DNA of 64,000 nucleotides from positions 1 to 64,000 of the forward strand of contig BSBK01008835.1 in NCBI GenBank assembly GCA_027943335.1, given 5' to 3'. Origin of the DNA: Chamaecyparis obtusa (taxonomy: Eukaryota; Streptophyta; Pinopsida; Cupressales; Cupressaceae). Under the pieces are notes generated by a model. That model worked only from the letters and a program-made list of their open reading frames with translations, had not been told where the DNA came from and ran no database searches. Positions 10,851 to 28,290 of the stretch are shown here, piece after piece (within the stretch, counting starts at the first letter, position 1; every line of letters begins with the position of its first letter). Made by a program: the position numbers and the translations under genes.

Positions 10851-13800
10851 AAGCAGGCTGAGCATCAGAACACAGTCATCGAGGCTAGACGTAAAATGCA
10901 AGGTAAGGAGATATCCATTTTGTTTGATTCTAGTTCCACAGATTCCTTTATTTCTTCTAACTTAGCTGCACAGAGGGGTATTCCAGTGGCTAGAGCTAAA
11001 ATTTTATAGCAAGTGGAGTTGGATTTGGGGTCATGAGTGGAGGCTGGTGTAATAGCTCCAAGTTGCAAGGTTCAGTTGAAATCCTTTACTACTTCAGTGG
11101 ATCTTAGGTTAATTCCATTGGGATCCTATGATATAAGTTCTGGGAATGGATTGGCTTGAACAGCATCAAGCAGTGATCGATTGCATGGGAAAAGTTGTTA
11201 GATGTGTGGATGATTTGGGAGCACCCAAGGTTATTGATGGGATTAAAAGACCTATCTTAGTTAGAGCCATTTCTACCAAATAGTTGGTAAGGTGTGTTCG
11301 AAAAGGCTGCAAGTTATTTACTATCACTGTGAATGATTTGGAGGACATTGTTGCAGGAGACGCCTCTCTTGGTCATCCAGTGTTGCAGAGGTTCTTTGAT
11401 GTTTTTGTGGAAGAGATTCCTGGCATACCCCCAAAAAGGGAAATCAATTTTTGAATTGATCTGGTACCAGGAACTAAACCAATTTCCAAAGCTCCATACC
11501 GAATGACAGTGCAAGAATTGATTGAACTTAAGTTTCAGTTAGAGGAGCTTTTGGGAAAAGGATTGATACATCTTCGTGTATCACCTTGGGGTGCACTAGT
11601 TATCTTTGTTAAGAAGAAGGATGGGTCTATGAGACTTTGTATTGACTACAGATAGTTGAACAAAGTCACTATCCGGAACAGGTATCCTTTGCCTAGGATT
11701 GATGACTTGTTTGATCAGGTCAAGGGTGCTCGTATCTTCTTGAAGATTGATCTTAAGTCGGGGTATCACCAACTTAGAATCCAGGAGACAGATATCCATA
11801 AGACAGCATTCCGCACTAGATATGGACACTATGAATTTACAGTGGTGCCATTCGGGCTGACTAATGCACCTTCAGTCTTTATGAATCTAATGCATAATGT
11901 ACTCAGAGAGTACCTGGACAAATTTGTGGTAGTTTTCTTGGATGATATTTTGGTGTATTCTAACTCTGTCAAAGAGCATGAGCAACACTTAGAGAAAATT
12001 CTTGATTGTCTCCGAAGAAACAAGCTTTATGCTAATTTAGTGAAATGTGAGTTCTTCAAGGTGGAGATTTGCTATTTGGGTCATATCATTTCAGGGGATC
12101 GGATAGCTGTTGATCCTTCCAAGATCTAGGCTATTATAAATTCGCCAGCTCTAACCAATGTGTTAGAGGTCCGTAGTTTTATGGGATTAGCAAGTTACTA
12201 TCGAAGATTTGTATCCAATTTCTCTAAAATTGCTCATCCTATTACTTCCTTGCAAAGGAAAGGGAAAAAATTTTCTTGGACAGAAGACTGCGAGGTGGCA
12301 TTTCGTAAGCTTAAGGAATGTTTGACTAGTGCACTTGTCTTGGCAGTACCTAATCCTTCGAAGGAATTTGTAGTATGTACAGATGCTTCATTAGATGGCA
12401 TTGGAGTAGTTTTGATGCAGGATGGCCGGGTGATAGCCTATGAATCTAGGAAACTCAAGAATCACGAAGTTAACTATCCCACTCATGATTTGGAATTGGT
12501 GGTTGTTATGCATGCCTTGACTAAGTGGTGATATTTCACTCTCAGTCAATGGTTCGAGCTGCATACTGGTCATCGAAGTCTGCAGTATTTGTTCACACAG
12601 CCCAACCTCAATGCTAGGCAGTGAAGATGGATGGAGTTTTTGTGTGAGTATGATTTTGAGGTAAAATATGTTCAGGGAAAGGAAAATGTAGTAGCTGATG
12701 CTCTTAGTAGGAGACGTCACGAGCTAGTTTCCATGATTTTATCTATGGATTCGAAGGAGAGAATTCTACAGAATTTATCAGTAGATCAGTGGTATTCAGA
12801 TGTGAAGGCGGTGGTTGATAGTGGCAGCATGATGGAAGGTCGGTTTGAGGGATATTCCATCAATCTTGAGGGGCTATTAATCTATCGGGGTAGTGCTTAT
12901 CTTCCAGATATAGGACACCTACGTAATTTGGTCATGGTTGAAGCCCATAAAGCACCTTATTCAGCTCATCCAGGTGTCAAGAAAATGCATGCTGACCTCA
13001 AGCAGCATTATTATTGGCCCATAATGAAAAGAGATGTAGCCAACTTTGTGGCAAGGTGTTTGGAATGCCAAAGTGTTAAGGCTGAACATCAGCATCCAGC
13101 AGGGTTACTTCAGTCGCATAGTGTTCCAGAATGGAAGTGGGATACCATTTCTATTGATTTTACTATTGGATTTCCACTCACTACTAGATGGCATGATGCA
13201 ATCATGGTTATAGTGGACCGCTTGAATAAAGTAGCTCACTTCATTTTGATTACGTCTACATACAATGCCTCTTCAGTGGCCAGGATTTATATGGAGCAAG
13301 TGGTCAGATTGCATGGGATTCCTAAAAAGATAATTTCTGACAGGGATCCAATATTTACTTCTGCAGTTTGGAGATCCTTGCAATGGGATTTAGGTACTCA
13401 ACTGAATTTTAGTTTAACCTATCAATGGATGGAAAAACTAAACGTGTCAACCAAATTCTGGAAGACATGCTCAGAATGTACGTCATGGATAGGCAGAATA
13501 AGTGGGAGGAGTACCTCCATCTTGTGGAATTTTCTTACAATAATGGTTACCACAGTTCTATAGGGATGGCTCCATTTCAGGCTCTGCATGGAAGACCTTG
13601 CAGAATTCCCTTGAGTTGGGATAACTTGGATGATAGAGTACTTTTAGGACCTGAGCTATTGCTGGAAATGGAACAGTAGGTGAAGAGAATCAGAGAACAC
13701 CTTTTTACTGCTCAGGACAGATAGAAAAAGTACATTGATCAGCATAGAATTGATCATCAATTCATGGTGGGTGACAAAGTGTTTCTCAGGGTGAGACCTA

Positions 13801-14207
13801 GGAAGAGTCCTATTCGTTATGGGAAAGGATCCAAACTTGCACCACAGTTTGTGGGCCCTTTTGAAATCTTGGAGCAAATTGGACCAGTTGCCTACAAATT
13901 AGCTCTACCACCGGGACTTTCTAACATTCATAATGTTTTTCATGTTTCTCTTTTACATAAATATATTCTTGATATTGCACATGTTCTTAACTGGAATGAT
14001 CTGCAGGTAGTAGATGGCCAGATTATGATGGAAATAGTTCAGGTTATTCAGGACAGAACTCTGGATTTAAGGGGCAGAAAAATAAGGCAGGTAAGGGTCC
14101 AATGGGACCCAAATGATGAGTCTTCAGCTACATGGGAAGATTCTGATCTGATGAGAGGAGTGCATCCGTTCCTCTTTGCTGACTTCCATGAGGAAGTCAA
14201 GGACTAG
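10851..14207 (+). pseudogene. pol: Gypsy pol, copy 1: protease-RT-RNase H-integrase-chromodomain (decayed)
   Basis: Domains in order: retropepsin (FDSSSTDSF at about 10923, where copy 2 has DSGAT); then LGSYD and GMDWLEQH with one extra base between them (about 11133-11148); RT ([15 protein letters not shown] at 11608, [10 protein letters not shown] at 11935); RNase H ([10 protein letters not shown] at about 12376); integrase HHCC zinc domain (HPGVKKMH to CLECQ, 12967-13070) and DDE core (SIDF at about 13150, SDRDP at about 13336, LVEFSYNN at about 13522); chromodomain (VQWDPNDESSATWED, about 14098-14142). Stops: 11281, 12127, 12529, 12622, 13677, 13722. A small deletion near 13423 shifts the frame within integrase. 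The C-terminal chromodomain marks a chromovirus; a Tekay/Del-like lineage is possible but unproven. The final TAG (14205) is 10 bp before LTR2. Confidence 0.9.
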
Positions 14208-14217
14208 TGGGGGAGGG
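14207..14217 (+). promoter_or_regulatory. Polypurine tract before LTR2
   Basis: GTGGGGGAGGG directly precedes LTR2, overlapping the pol stop codon by one base. It is the plus-strand priming site, and the same tract precedes LTR3 and LTR4. Confidence 0.8.
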
Positions 14218-18627
<4,410 letters not shown>

Positions 18628-18629
18628 TT

Positions 18630-18641
18630 TGGTATTAGAGC
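18630..18641 (+). promoter_or_regulatory. Primer-binding site, gypsy internal 2
   Basis: TGGTATTAGAGC, one C-to-T change from the consensus PBS seen in internals 1 and 3. Confidence 0.8.
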
Positions 18642-18733
18642 ACTGGTTTCTTTAACTAGGGCTTTGGGTTATAGGGTTTAGCTCGCTAGTTGCGTGGTCT
18701 TTTATCGGTAGTTGTTTGTTTCAGGCTGCTAGT

Positions 18734-19966
18734 ATGCCTCCCCATACAAGAGGATCTCATGGACGCGAAGACCTAGTCAATGCTAATGTCAGAAGAGGTA
18801 GAGGCAGAGGTAGAGGCCATGGTAGAATTCCTAGACACTAGGATGCAGATGGAAATAACCCCATCAGGCAAGGTGGCAATGATGGTAACAATCAAGATGC
18901 CCAAAGGGATCCTCATGCTAATGTTCTCCAATGTATTTTGGATCGGTTGAATAACATTCAGGCTAATAATCATATTCCAAGTGGGGGAGAAAATTGTCAA
19001 GTGCCTCAGGTTCATGTTAATAATCCTCTAATTGAGGAAGATCCTATTATCAGGGCACAGATTAAAGATCTATCCAAGATCAAAGGACCACCATTTTATG
19101 GGACAAAAGAAGGCACTGCAGCTGAAGCTTGGTTGTTGAACATTGAGTGATGCTTTATTTTGCACTGTTACCAGAGCAATGTGAAGGTGTGGTGGACTGT
19201 CATGCAACTTAGGAATTTTGCTTCTATTTGGTGGGAGCAAGAGTTGGAGAAACTGGGAATTGATATCTCCCAAGTGACATGGGAACTCTTTTCGGAATGC
19301 TTCAAGGAGAGATTTATGTCTGAGTACTGGCAGCAGGCCCGTCTTGAAGAGTTCTTTAACATTCTATAGAAGGGTTCTTCAGTAGAGACCTATGAGCGAA
19401 GGTTTTATGAACTCAAGAAGTACTCAGGGTGGAGGGAGGATAATAAGGGTTTGGTTCAGCATTTTATCAGGGGGCTCAATCCCAAGATAGGTGAGGAATT
19501 GAGGACCTTTAAACCTATGACTATGCAGGAGGCTTCTGAGAGAGCCAAGCTTATTGAAATGAAGTTAGGGTACCATGGGTCATTTCCTAAAGCCAGTGTG
19601 AATCCACCTACTTAGAGTGATTTTAGGAGTTTAAAACAGTCTCAAGGCAGCTTTAAATCTGGATTCTCTAGTCGAAAGTTCAAAAAGAGGAAGTTTGACA
19701 AACCCTCTCCATCTAACAAGAATAATAGGGGGCCAGAACAATCCAAACCTCCTCAGCAATCTCAGAGTATTCATAGTAATGCACCTTCTCAGGGCAGGGA
19801 CTTCAAGAGGTTTGTGACCTATTTCCATTGTGGGCAGTAGGGGCATTATCAGGCTCAATGTCCTGGTTGGGGCAAATAGAGATCAAAGGCTAATCCACCC
19901 AGGTTAGAGGCTACTATGAGTGATTCTGCACGGAACCACCATGTATTTGCAACCTTGGATCAGAAG
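18734..19966 (+). pseudogene. gag: Gypsy gag, copy 2 (decayed)
   Basis: Same start (MPPHTRGSHGRED) and layout as copy 1: RGRGRGRG stretch, IKDLSKIKGPPFYG, a WWEQELEKLGIDISQVTWELF block (here intact where copy 1 has two stops), and a CCHC knuckle near 19820-19862 with one TAG for Gln and Tyr in place of the first Cys. Stops include TAG at about 18839 (Gln), TGA at 19148 (Arg after NIE), TAG at about 19368 and TAG at 19613. The TAG after NPPT is shared with copy 1 but is CAG in copy 3. Confidence 0.85.
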
Positions 19967-22900
19967 TAGGCTGAGCATCAGAACACAGTCATCGAGGCTA
20001 GTGGTAAAATGCAAGGTAAGGAGATATCCATTTTGTTTGATTCTGGTGCCACAGATTCCTTTATTTCTTCTAGCTTAGCTGCACAGAGTGGTATTCCAGT
20101 GGCTAGAGCTAATATTTTATGGTAAGTTGAGTTGGCTTCGGGGTGTCGAGTGGAGGCTGGTGTAATAGCTCCAGGTTGCAAGGTTCAGTTGAAATCCTTT
20201 ACTACTTCAGTGGATCTTAGGGTAATTCCATTGGGATCCTATGATATAAGTTCTGGGAATGGATTGGCTTGAACAGCATCAAGCAGTGATCGATTGCATG
20301 GGAAAAGTTGTTAGGTATGTGGATGATTTGGGAGCACCCAAGGTTATTACTAGGATTAAAACACCTATCTCAGTTAGAGCCATTTTTGCCAAATAGTTGG
20401 TAAGGTGTCTCCGAAAAGGCTGCAAGTTATTTGCTATCACTGTGAATGATTTGGAGGATGTTGTTGCAGGAGACACCTCTCTTGGTCATCCAGTGTTGTA
20501 GAGGTTCTCTGATGTTTTTCTGGAAGAGAATCCTGGCATACACCCAAAAAGGGAAATCAATTTTTGAATTGATCTGGTACTAGGAACTGAAGGAATTTCC
20601 AAAGCTCCATACCGAATGACAGCACAAGAATTGATTGAACTTAAGTTTCAGTTAGAGGAGCTTTTGGGAAAAGGATCAAGACATCCTAGTGTATCACCTT
20701 GGGGTGCACCAGTTATCTTTGTTAAGAAGAAGGATGGGTCTATGAGACTTTGTATTGAAGACAAGTAGTTGAACAAAGTCACTATCCAGAACAGGTATCC
20801 TTTGCCTTGGATTGATGACTTGTTTGATGAGGTCAAGGGTGCTCGTATCTTCTTGAAGATTGATCTTAAGTCAGGGTATCACCAACTTAGAATCCAGGAG
20901 ATAGATCTCCATAAGACAGCATTCCACACCAGATATGGACACTATGAATTTACAGTGGTGCCATTCAAGCTGACTAATGCACCTTCAGTCTTTATGAATC
21001 TGATGCATAATGTAATCAGAGATTACTTGGACAAATTTGTGGTAGTTTTCTTGGATGATATTTTGGTGTATTCTAACTCTGTCAAAGAGCATGAGCAACA
21101 CTTAGAGAAAATTCTTGATTGTCTCCGAAGAAACAAGCTTTATGCTAATTTAGTGAAATGTGAGTTCTTCAAGGTGGAGATTTGCTATTTGGGTCATATC
21201 ATTTTAGGGGATCAGATAGCTATTGATCCTTCCAAGATCTAGGCTATTATAAATTCGCCAGCTCTAACCAATGTGTTAGAGGTCCGTAGTTTCATGGGAT
21301 TAGCAAGTTACTATCGAAGATTTGTATCCAATTTCTCTAAAATTGCTCATCCTATTACTTCCTTGCAAAGGAAAGGGAAAAAATTTTCTTGGACAGAAGA
21401 CTGCGAGGTGGCATTTCGTAAGCTTAAGGAATGTTTGACCAGTACACTTGTCTTGGCAGTACCTAATCCTTCGAAGGAATTTGTAGTATGTACAGATGCT
21501 TCATTAGATGGCATTGGAGCAGTTTTGATGCAGGATGGTCGGGTGATAGCCTATGAATCTAGGAAACTCAAGAATCACGAAGTTAACTATCCCACTCATG
21601 ATTTGGAATTGGTGGTTGTTATGCATGCCTTGACTAAGTGGTGATATTTCACTCTCAGTCAATGGTTCGAGCTGCATACTGGTCATCGAAGTCTGCAGTA
21701 TTCATTCACAGAGCCCAACCTCAATGCTAGGCAGTGAAGATGGATGGAGTTTTTGTGTGAGTATGATTTTGAGGTAAAATATGTTCAGGGAAAGGAAAAT
21801 GTTGTAGCTGATGCTCTTAGTAGGAGATGTCACGAGCTAGTTTCCCTGATTTTAACTATGGATTTGAAGGAGAGAATTCTACAGAATTTATCAGTAGATC
21901 AGTGGTATTCGGATGTGAAGGCTGTGATTGAGAATGGTAGCATGATGGAAGGTCAGCTTGAGGGATATTGCATCAATCCTGAGGGGCTATTAATCTATCG
22001 GGGTAGTGCTTATGTTCTAGATATAGGAGACCTACATAATTTGGTCATGGCTCAAGCCCATAAAGCACCTTATTCAGCTCATCCATGTGTCAAGAAAATG
22101 CATGCTGACCTCAAGCAGCATTATTATTGGCCCAGAATGAAAAGAGATGTAGCTAACTTTGTGGCAAGGTGTTTGGAATGCTAGAGGGTTAAGGTTGAAC
22201 ATCAGCATCCAGCAGGGTTACTTCAGTCGCATAGTGTTCCAGAATGGAAGTGGGATACCATTTCTATTGATTTTATTGTTGGATTGCCACTCACTACTAG
22301 ATGGCATGATGCAATCATGGTTATAGTGGACCCCTTGACTAAAGTAGCTCACTTCATTCTGATTAGGTCTACATAGAATGCCTCTTCGGTGGCTAGGATT
22401 TATATGGAGCAAGTGGTCAGATTGGACGGGATTCCCAAAAAGATAATTTCTGACAGGGATCCAGTATTTACTTCTACAGTTTGGAGATCTTTGCAATGGG
22501 ATTTAGGTACTCAACTAAATTTTAGTTCAGCCTATAACCCTGAAACAGATGGACAAACTGAACGTGTCAACTAAATTCTGGAAGACATGCTTAGAATGTA
22601 CGTCGTGGATAGGCAGAATAAGTGGGAGGAGTATGTGCATCTTGTGGAATTTGTTTACAATAATGGTTACCACAGTTCTATAGGGATGGCTCCATTTCAG
22701 GATCTGTATGGAAGAACTTGTAGAATGCCCTTGAGTTGGGATAACTTGGATGACAGAGTACTTTTAGGACCTGAGCTATTGCTGGAAATGGAACAGCAGG
22801 TGAAGAGAATCAGAGAACACCTTTTTACTGCTCAGGAGAGATAGAAAAAGTATGCTGATCAGCATACAATTGATCATCAATTCATGGTGGGTGTCAAAGT

Positions 22901-23327
22901 GTTTCTCAGGGTGAGACCTAGGAAGATTCCTATTTGTTATGGGAAAGGATCCAAACTTGCACCATAGTTTGTGGGCCCTTTTGAAATCTTGGAGCAAATT
23001 GGACCAGTTGCCTACAAATTAGCTCTACCACCGGGACTTTCTCACATTCATAATGTTTTTCATGTTTCTGTTTTACGTAAATATATTCCTAATATTGCAC
23101 ATGTTCTTAACTGGAATGATCTGCAGGTAGTAGATGGCCAGATTATGATGGAACCAGTTCAGGTTATTCAAGATAGAACTCTGGATTTAAGGGGCAGAAA
23201 AATAAGGTAGGTAAGGGTCCAATGGGACCCAAATGATGAGTCTTTAGCTACATGGGTAGATTTTGATCTGATGAGAGCAGCGCATCTGTTCCTCTTTGCT
23301 GACTTCGAGGAGGAAGTCAAGGACTAG
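19967..23327 (+). pseudogene. pol: Gypsy pol, copy 2 (decayed)
   Basis: The retropepsin motif is intact as FDSGATDSF. The LGSYD/GMDWLEQH junction carries the same extra base as the other copies. RT has [10 protein letters not shown] (about 21049), RNase [13 protein letters not shown], integrase HHCC (with a TAG after CLEC at about 22183), and the DDE core with SIDFIVG, SDRDP and LVEFVYNN; unlike copy 1 the region after SSAYNPETDGQTERVN is uninterrupted until a TAA. The chromodomain follows with two changes, including a stop at 23208. Stops shared with copies 1 and 3 lie at 20394, 21240, 21642, 21735 and 22842. It cannot encode a working polyprotein. Ends TAG at 23327. Confidence 0.9.
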
Positions 23328-23337
23328 TGGGGGAGGG

Positions 23338-26300
23338 TGTCATGCCTGACCCTATTTCATTCTATTCCTAGTAGTAGTACTTTTTATGTTGTATCTATTT
23401 TAAGTTATGATTGGGGAACTTAAACTCTGTGGATAGTTGATTAACTCTGTTAGTTAGTGTGTTTTGTTGGATTCTGTTCTTATTATCTTTAGCAGTGTAT
23501 GAGTGTGTGTGTGTTAGTTGACTGCAATAAGGATTCAATTTTATGATCTGGTTATATTGCAGATTCATAATGAATGTTTGGTTTTTAAATTGACATGGAA
23601 TTCTATTGTATCTTTGTGTGTGCGAAAAGTAATACTATTATAGAATGTTTTGTAGAATTTCAGTTAAATTTTATGGTTGTAAAGAAAATCAGAGTCGATA
23701 ATGTGTATGTGGTAAGTAGTGGTTTTATATGTGATCATACTTAAACTTTTGTCACTAATTCAGTTATTATGATATTGTGATCTTGAGTTTATGGTGATGT
23801 GGATAAGTTTATATGTGTATGATTGGTATAATATTTGACTCTGAATTCAGAATTAATAAAGCTCTGTTTACATGGATACATGTACTTCTTGTATTATGTT
23901 AGTGTTTCAGTTAGTAATCTATTCTTGTCTTATGTTTATGAGTATATATATATATATACCCTGTTAATGGAAGGCTATATATTACTTGGGCATCTTCCTA
24001 TATGAATAATGTGTGGTCATGTTTTACATATATTAATATATGCACATAAGTGTGAATGATAATTCGTACTTATGTACATATAAAAATGAATAAGGACTGG
24101 ATTATTTAATAATTACACCTTATTCATAAAGGAAGATGCATGAAAGATGGAGGTGATGGAATTGTTATGTCATAGTATCAGCAGTGGTGTTAGTAAGGCT
24201 GCCGAGCTTTGGGTTTAGTGAGGTTTTGGGCGGCATTGACATTGGACACTTGTTGAAAGGAATTAATTCTTGCATGTGTTGATTTAGTGTGTTGGTAAGT
24301 TTGGGGTTTGAGCTGGTACATCACTTGGCTCACAACTTGCCAAGTGTGGGAGACTAGTCACGGCTGGTAAGGAATAGTTAATGGATGCTTATCTTCTTTC
24401 TTGAGTCTTTTCCACTATTGTTGTGGTGGTTTCGGAGGATGGTTGCATGTAGTGGGTTTCTCCTTCTCTGTCACTTGTAATGGTTATGTTGGCTATTTTC
24501 ATGGCTTCTAGTTCAGCCAGCATGAGGTAGTTTTGGGCTGTTGTCTGTTGGGGGTTGCGAGTACCATTTCTTTACCTCTGCGACAGCATTGCATCATTGA
24601 GTTTTATTTTCGTGCTTGCAATCTTCTGCTGGTCTGGGGGTTTCGGTTGTGGACAAAGCCTAGATTCTTGTTTTAGTGCTCGATTGTGCAGGTCAGGGCC
24701 AGCATCTAACCCTCTTATTTACTCCATGCACATTCATTATGTTTGTATCGACTGTAAATGTGTTAAATAGAACTTTGGCTTTCGTGTATCGTGTTTGTTC
24801 TATGGAAAGGATAGTTTATATTTTTATGATTCTATAATTATAAACTAAATATGTTGTTAGAATACTAAACCAAAGACAAAATGTGGGAACGAACACTCTT
24901 TTTGGGTTAGGATCATCTGATTAGTGGTTCCTTGCTTATACCTGTTAGTGTTTAGTCGAAAGATAATAATATGTGATTGTTTTAAAATGGGTTTTATTTG
25001 AGTTGGGTTTCAATCATTTTTGGTGAAGTATTATTTCAAATGTAGGAAAAGATGTTTGAGTGATGGTCTCAGTTCTTAAACCCAAGAAATTGTAATGGTG
25101 GAACCAGTTACGGTATATTGTTGTTTCAATGCATGGTCAGGTAATGTTAAGTTGTTAGTGACTTGGTATTTTGGGTCTTCTCTTGTTGTAATGTATAGTT
25201 TGTCGAGATGTTTGGGGGATTGCACTTTCTTAGAGTTTTAGTTTCGTGCTTCTGTAGTTTTATTATCACTTGTTAATTCTTCATTAGACATTAAAGGCAG
25301 GGAGTCGAACATATGTATATGTCAAATTCTAGTGTTGTCGGTGATTACTTTGATTTGAGTTATTGGTTTAAGTTCTTCATTTCTTTAGAGGTTTATAGTG
25401 CTTCTTTATTTACTATTTATGGCATGGTGAGGCTCGGTCTTTGTTAATCATAAACACTTGAATTTTCCTTCATTCTTAAGTCAGCAAGGGTATATTCTTA
25501 GTTGTGAGTAACGTAGTCTGTTAACTGTTACTTAACTGTGTTTATCATAAAACCAAAACATGTTTTCATATTCAGACAATATGTAATTGGATTCTCTGTT
25601 AGATACTAAGAATTATTTGGAATTAGGTTGATTTTTGAGAATTGTTGTTATCAGATTTTGATGTTCACATTACTGTTTAAGAAATTTTGTGTTATGTTAA
25701 AATCTTGTATTGTAACATACTTGTGATATGGGATAATGTATTTGGTTATGGTACCAGTCTGACAATGATAGATTGTAGCCTATTAGTGCTGTGAGCACGG
25801 AACAATAGTTTACGACCTATTGATGTTAGACTCATAGATAACTCAAATATATATATGTGCATTGATTTGTTTCTTGTGCTGTAAGTTATAATACAATGCT
25901 GGTATTATCAAATGAAATTTTCATTATACACTTCCTCTGTGACAGTAGGATGAATAAGAGTTATGAGATGGAATTGTGATATAGAATTATGTCTGTGATC
26001 TGATCCATACCAGAAAGTGGAATCATGTGGATTAATGGATTGATTCTATTTGCATGAAAAGTTTCTAGCAATTTTGTTTTAAACTTATGTTTGTGAAGAA
26101 TTCAGAAGATGAACACATATGGAGATGGCTGAATTTGGATGCACCAGTTCAGTGAACAAGAGATAACCTTTAAAATTAATGGGGAATGGGTATAATATTT
26201 AAAAAGATAATTGGCCTTTCCTATGTCTATGATTTGCGTGATCTAGAATAGAGTATGGGGCATAAGGTACTGCTATGTTACTAAACGGATTAACAGTTAG

Positions 26301-26953
26301 CTGTGAGCACTGTTATGTTTACTAACAGGATAACATACTACCTTGCACTATAAGATACATCATGGGCACAACCATGGGTGTAGAATCATGACCCTTTAGT
26401 GTTAAATCATCTTAGCATGTATGTGCATCATCCTTCTGAATTCTGACTGCAATTTGTTTATTTTGTCATGCTTTGATGTCTACTTTATCATGTGACTGTT
26501 GTGATGAGATAATGATGTTTTGCTCAAATGAACTTATGGGTTTTGGTTATATGTTCATGATGGTACTAATGAAATGGCAGGTGTCTCATGGAGGTTTTCT
26601 GATATATGTAATTATGCTGAGCCCTATTGTCTGTTTCTTTTGCATGTGTTAATGTCTTACAGATTCTAGTTTTGAAGAGTCATTCTGAAGTGGGCAGGCA
26701 GCATGGAATGATTTATACATTGTTTTATATATGTAAATCGAAATACACTGTAATTTTAATGATCAAGCTTTGTGTTGAATTTATGTGTTCATGATACTGG
26801 ATGAAGTGTTACATATGTATTTATTTGTAAAAAATTTCCTTATGAGATATGTTGATGTAACTTGAATTGGAATTTAATAATAAAAAATTTGTTGTGGTTT
26901 ATTTCAGTTCCTTATTTGTGTGTGCACTATGGTTTATTTTCTGTGGTGTTACA
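23338..26953 (+). repeat. Gypsy LTR3 (3.6 kb, internal deletion)
   Basis: Starts TGTCATGCCTGACCC and ends GTGTTACA. It is shorter than the others because a 354-bp segment (7269-7622 in LTR1 coordinates) is missing at about 25063-25068, where a single ATGGTC remains of two direct copies. Its (TA)n tract is only about 16 bp (23943-23958). Confidence 0.9.
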
Positions 26954-26955
26954 TT

Positions 26956-26967
26956 TGGTATCAGAGC
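26956..26967 (+). promoter_or_regulatory. Primer-binding site, gypsy internal 3
   Basis: TGGTATCAGAGC, an exact match to the usual plant initiator-tRNA-Met PBS. Confidence 0.85.
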
Positions 26968-27056
26968 GCTGGTTTCTTTAACTAGGGCTTTGGGTTATAG
27001 GGTTTACCTCGCTAGTTGCATGGTCTTTTATCGGTAGTTGTTTGTTTCAGGCTAGT

Positions 27057-28290
27057 ATGCCTCCCCATACAAGAGGATCTCAGGGACATGGAGACCCAGT
27101 CAATGCTAATGTCGGAAGAGGTAGAGGCAGAGGCAGGGGTTGTGGTAGAATTCCTAGACACTAGGATGCGGATGGAAATAACCCCATCAGGCAAATTGGC
27201 AATGATGGTAACAATCAAGATGCCCAAAGGGATCCTCATGCTAATGTTCTCCAACATATTTTGGATCGGTTGGATAACATTGAGGCTAATAATCATATTC
27301 CAGGTGGGGGACAAAATCGTCAAGTGCCTCAGGTTCATGTTAATAATCCTCTAATTGAGGAAGATCCTATTGTCAGGGCATAGATTAAAGATCTATCCAA
27401 GATCAAAGGACCACCATTTTATGGGACAGAAGAAGGCACCGCAGCTGAAGCTTAGTTGTTGAACATTGAGTGATGCTTTATTTTGCACCGTTACCAGAGC
27501 AATGTGAAGGTGCGGTGGACTGTCATGCAGCTCAAGAATTTTGCTTCTATTTGGTGGGAGCAAGAGTTGGAGAAACTGGGAATTGATATCTCCCAAGTGA
27601 CATGGGAACTCTTTTTGGAATGCTTCAAGGAGAGATTTATGTCCGAGTACTAGCAGCAGGCCCATGCTGAAGAGTTCTTTAACATTCTATAGAAGGGTTC
27701 TTCAATAGAGATCTATGAGGGAAGGTTTTACGAACTCAAGAAGTACTCAGGGTGGAGGGAAGATAATAAGGCTTTGGTTCAGCATTTTATCAGGGGGCTC
27801 AATCCCAAGATAGGTGAGGAAGTGAGGACCTTTAAACCTATGACTATGTAGGAGGCTTCTGAGAGAGCCAAGCTTATTGAAATGAAGTTAGGGTACCCTG
27901 GGTCATTTCCTAAAGCCAGTGTGAATCCACCTACTCAGAGTGATTTCATTAGTCTAAAACAGTCTCAAGGCAGCTTTAAATCTGGATTCTCTAGTGGAAA
28001 GGTCAAAAAGAGGAAGTTTGACAAACCCTCTCCATCTAACAAGAATAATAGGGGGGTGGAACAATCCAAACCTCCTCAACAATCTCAGAGTATTCAGAGT
28101 AATACACCTTCTCAGGGTAGGGACTTCAAGATGTTTGTGACTATTTTCCATTGTGGGCAGCAGGGGCATTATCAGGCTCAATGTCCTAGTTGGGGCCAAT
28201 AGAGATCAGAGGCTAATCCACCTAGGTCAGAGGCTACTGTGAGTGATTCTGCACGGAACCACTGTGTATTTGCAACCTTGGATCATAAGC
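27057..28290 (+). pseudogene. gag: Gypsy gag, copy 3 (decayed)
   Basis: ATG at 27057, MPPHTRGSQGHGD; three bases are missing just upstream relative to copies 1 and 2. The second half (27882-28202) is open for 106 codons and keeps both Gln codons of the knuckle (FHCGQQGHYQAQC), although the first Cys is Ile. Stops include TAG at about 27163, 27382, 27454 and 27848. CAG is retained at the NPPTQ site that is TAG in copies 1 and 2, so copy 3 keeps more of the ancestral sequence here. Confidence 0.85.
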
